NCBI RefSeq assembly: GCF_025024155.1
Contig: NW_026251802.1
Coordinates: 1-64,000 of the forward strand
Length of the DNA: 64,000 nucleotides
Direction of reading: 5' to 3'
Source: Gamsiella multidivaricata
Taxonomy: Eukaryota; Mortierellomycota; Mortierellomycetes; Mortierellales; Mortierellaceae
The translations under genes and the position numbers were made by a program. Within the stretch, counting starts at the first letter, position 1; each line of letters starts with the position of its first letter. Of the stretch, positions 61,458-64,000 are shown piece after piece. The notes under the pieces were generated by a model that saw only the letters and a program-made list of their open reading frames with translations, did no database searches and was not told the DNA's origin.

Positions 61458-63334
61458 TTAAACGCGGAGGGGTTGGGCAATAGCAGCGGCTTCGACGCTA
61501 GGAGAAAGGATCGCGCTCTCCTCATAAACTGGCGCTTTGACCTTCTCAACACCGTTGATAGCATTCTTCTTCAGCTTGACCGAGAGTTCGTCCACAGCGC
61601 CGTTTGCCTCAGTATGAGCTTTGGCATCGCCATTAGCAATGCCATTAGCAACACCATTCGCAGCAGTCTGCTGGACCTGGAACGCCAATACGTCGTCCTT
61701 GAACAACTCGAAGATGCCGTCCTTCTCGTGATAGTCATTGTTGACAATGTTGACCAGGTACCAGGTCTGAGCTATATCACTCAACAAGTTACGAGGCTTG
61801 GTGTCCTGGGGGTGGCATCTCGACCACTGCTCCCACAGCGCAAATGCTTCATCCTTCCACGCGTCAAAGCTCGAGAGCTCCACAATGGTCGGCTGCACGA
61901 CCTCGCGACCAGGGAAGACGCCCCAGGTGACAGCGTTGGGCTTACTGCCGTTGGTGTTGGTATGCAGATCGCCTGCCTTGTTGATCGCCATGTAAGTAAA
62001 GTTAGGGAACTTGGACATACGCTGCTTTAATTTCTCTAGCGTCTCAGGCGCGACGAAGAACTCGAGATAAGCCTGTCGAGTAACAAAAAAGATAGAATAA
62101 ACAGCGATCAGTATAGGATTCGATGCCCCCCGCTTCCGAATGAGCTTAGCAATAGCAGCAACTCTTACCTTCTGGTAGACATAGCCACCCTTGGGTCCCC
62201 ATCCGAAAACCTTGTCGTCGCTCTTGGCGCCATTAACTGCAGGCTGCGAGTTAATGGTCAAGTAACCCAACGAGTTCAACTCGACCAGGCGGTCCTTGAT
62301 CGTTCCCGATTCCAGAGCCAATGTTTGATCACTCCAAGGCAAAGTTAGGGTCTCGCCATGACAGTACTTGACGAACAGTCTGCAGATATCCTCGACATCA
62401 TTGGGTGCTCCCCAATGCTGGATCGCCTCGTCCGCCGTGTATTTCAGGTACACTCCGTAGCGGTCCAAATCCCCATAGGCAGGGGAGCGCGAATCCCCCC
62501 AGCGACCGTTAGGGAACTCGTCCCAGTTATCCGTGCGACTGATGTAGGACTTTGCGCGGTTGGACCAGAAGATGGGGCGAACAGATTCTTCTTTGCGCTT
62601 TTCATCGAAGCTCGAACGCCAGGGCATGTTCTTTTTGATATAGTCGGTCTTGTTGACAAGACCTGCGCCCTCGAGAATCAAGCGAGTGCTACGCTCGAGA
62701 TTGAACGTGTAGTAGTGAATACCACACGCGCCGCCCTGCAACAGTTCCAGAGTCATCTTGATGCCGACCTCCACACCGAAAGCACGAATGGCCTGGTCAT
62801 CATTCTATAAAGTATATCAACAATATTGACAGGAACGTCAGACACTAGCGCTATTTCCATGGAAGCAGGCTTCCGTTCCTTTCATTCTTTAGTCTTTACC
62901 TTGATGGGTTCAATGCCATCAAGAATCCACTGGGGCACACTGACGCCAACAATGTTCTTCTTGAAACTGGCGTACGCCTGGATGGGCATGACACCTGGGA
63001 TGATAGGACAGGTGATGCCAATGGCGCGACATTTCTTGACCCACTCCAAGAACATGGGAACATCAAAAAACAGCTGGGTGACAATGAAATCCGCACCAGC
63101 ATCGACCTTGGCCTTGAGATGCATCAGATCTTCCTCCATCGAGCCTGATTCGGGATGCTTTTCAGGATAGCCTGCGACACCAATGCCGAAATAATCGCCA
63201 TGGGTCTCACGGATGTAACGGACAAGATCCGAAGCATAGTTCAGACCACCCTCGCATGCAGACCACTCGGACTGACCGTGGGGTGGGTCGCCACGAAGGG
63301 CAAGGATGTTCTGGTTACCACAGGCGCGTGCCTC
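61458..63334 (-). CDS. MTHFR: Methylenetetrahydrofolate reductase, 5' exons outside window
   Basis: Three exons are visible (62900-63334, 62169-62804, 61458-62072), joined in phase 0. The first begins [20 protein letters not shown], then [17 protein letters not shown] and [16 protein letters not shown], all in the TIM-barrel catalytic domain that uses FAD and NAD(P)H to reduce 5,10-methylene-THF to 5-methyl-THF for methionine synthesis. The rest is the eukaryotic C-terminal regulatory domain ([17 protein letters not shown], then [48 protein letters not shown]), followed by an Ala/Asn-rich tail. The N-terminal barrel strands should lie beyond 63334 but no exon for them is recognised before the window end. 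Intron 62073-62168 is 96 nt and stop-free. Confidence 0.94.
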
Positions 63335-64000
63335 CTACAAACACCAGCATCAACAAACATAGACGTCAAATTAGAGTGGGACAAGATTGTTGAAGCAAAT
63401 GTTGGATAAAAGAGTGTCAATGGCGATAATCCACTGCTGTAGAAATAAGGCCCCCCCCCTCCCTGCTACTGCCTTTGACTCCTTCTTTTCGAGTAAGAAA
63501 TGGATTGTAGGTACATGCAGACGTAAAAAGCGTAGTTCTGCCATGGCCTCCCCTTTCCAGTCTTTATCATAGTCTAGGGCTGACATATGAAATAGTTCAA
63601 GGAATGGCAAAATCATAACTATAAAGAAAAAAGTCGTGGGGTTGTTTTCAACACCAACTTTGATGGATAATGTCATTCTACAGATGAGAGCACACTCCGG
63701 TTGGCCCAAGTGAGATGTGTGGATTGGTTGATGGTAGTAAGGATGATGGGTGGATGAATGCGAGTATCTATTTTTTTGTTCATCCTCGGCATATGTTGCT
63801 ACTGCCTCCCTCTCCATCCCCGTAGCCTTTCCCCGAACCCCTTGGTTACGATTTCCTTCTCTTCCCCATTTTCGGACGCATCGCATGGGTACAAGGATAC
63901 ATAAAGTGTGTCCATCATATCATATCGCATCATTCCATCTCACATGGGAATTACGCTCCTCAGCAAATGAAATGCTTCGGATAGCCCCATCTCTTTCGGA
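63335..64000 (-). other. Probable long 5' intron of MTHFR, or missing upstream exons
   Basis: The acceptor TTGTAG precedes the exon at 63334. The remaining 666 bp contain no sequence that reads as the expected preceding barrel strand (family L-T-C-T-N-M... I-D). Either the intron continues past the window edge or the upstream exons were not recognised. A C9 run lies at about 63451-63459. Confidence 0.35.

Overview
The window looks like nuclear DNA of an early-diverging filamentous fungus, most plausibly a Mortierella-type (Mortierellomycota) genome. The supporting signs are ORFs broken by short GT-AG introns (usually about 70-150 nt, a few over 400 nt), one tRNA, pyrimidine-rich leaders in front of several genes, typically fungal families (Ndt80/PhoG-like factor, AVT-type amino acid transporter, Rsa4, alkane-hydroxylase-like P450), and many LINE, LTR and Helitron remains. 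The phylum is inferred from gene style only; I have no database match.

Layout. 1-3.5 kb: a decayed Helitron helicase on the minus strand, cut by one solo LTR, with a second solo LTR of the same family in the opposite orientation; both have clean 4-bp target-site duplications. 4.05-9.5 kb: a broken DXD glycosyltransferase gene (+), UBC13 (-), and a MOSC/mARC-like gene (+). 9.8-17.1 kb: a graveyard of minus-strand non-LTR retrotransposon pieces, ending in a long 5'-truncated element whose open 1105-codon frame holds the end of the reverse transcriptase, a coiled-coil insert, RNase H and a Cys/His motif; tRNA-Asp lies just beyond it. 17.4-22 kb: a Trf4-type non-canonical poly(A) polymerase (+) converging on a cytochrome P450 (-). 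22.1-25.4 kb: no recognisable gene. 25.4-32.7 kb: an amino acid transporter (-), a poly-Gln protein (-) and the ribosome-assembly factor Rsa4/Notchless (+). 32.7-38.1 kb: a gene-poor stretch ending in a CT-rich leader. 38.1-46.2 kb: an Ndt80-like transcription factor (+) and a MYST histone acetyltransferase (+). 48.2-50.1 kb: an unrecognised low-complexity protein (+). 50.6-54.2 kb: a CDC14 phosphatase pseudogene (-). 55-56.5 kb: a LINE insertion with an 18-bp target-site duplication, placed just past the 3' end of an F-box gene (56.6-59.1 kb, -). 60.1-60.5 kb: a decayed partial copy of that F-box gene which lacks the F-box. 61.5-63.3 kb and beyond: methylenetetrahydrofolate reductase (-), incomplete at the window edge.

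The host genes do not form a pathway; they are ordinary single-copy housekeeping and regulatory genes. I found no CRISPR, secondary-metabolite cluster or evidently new defence system. The most informative features are the well-preserved transposition scars: TSDs that can be read exactly, an LTR whose removal rejoins the Helitron frame, a LINE 5' junction patched with two short copies of its own body, and a LINE that fuses in frame to a small host ORF. Exon coordinates were worked out by hand from splice consensus, frame continuity and family conservation, and are given in the evidence fields.
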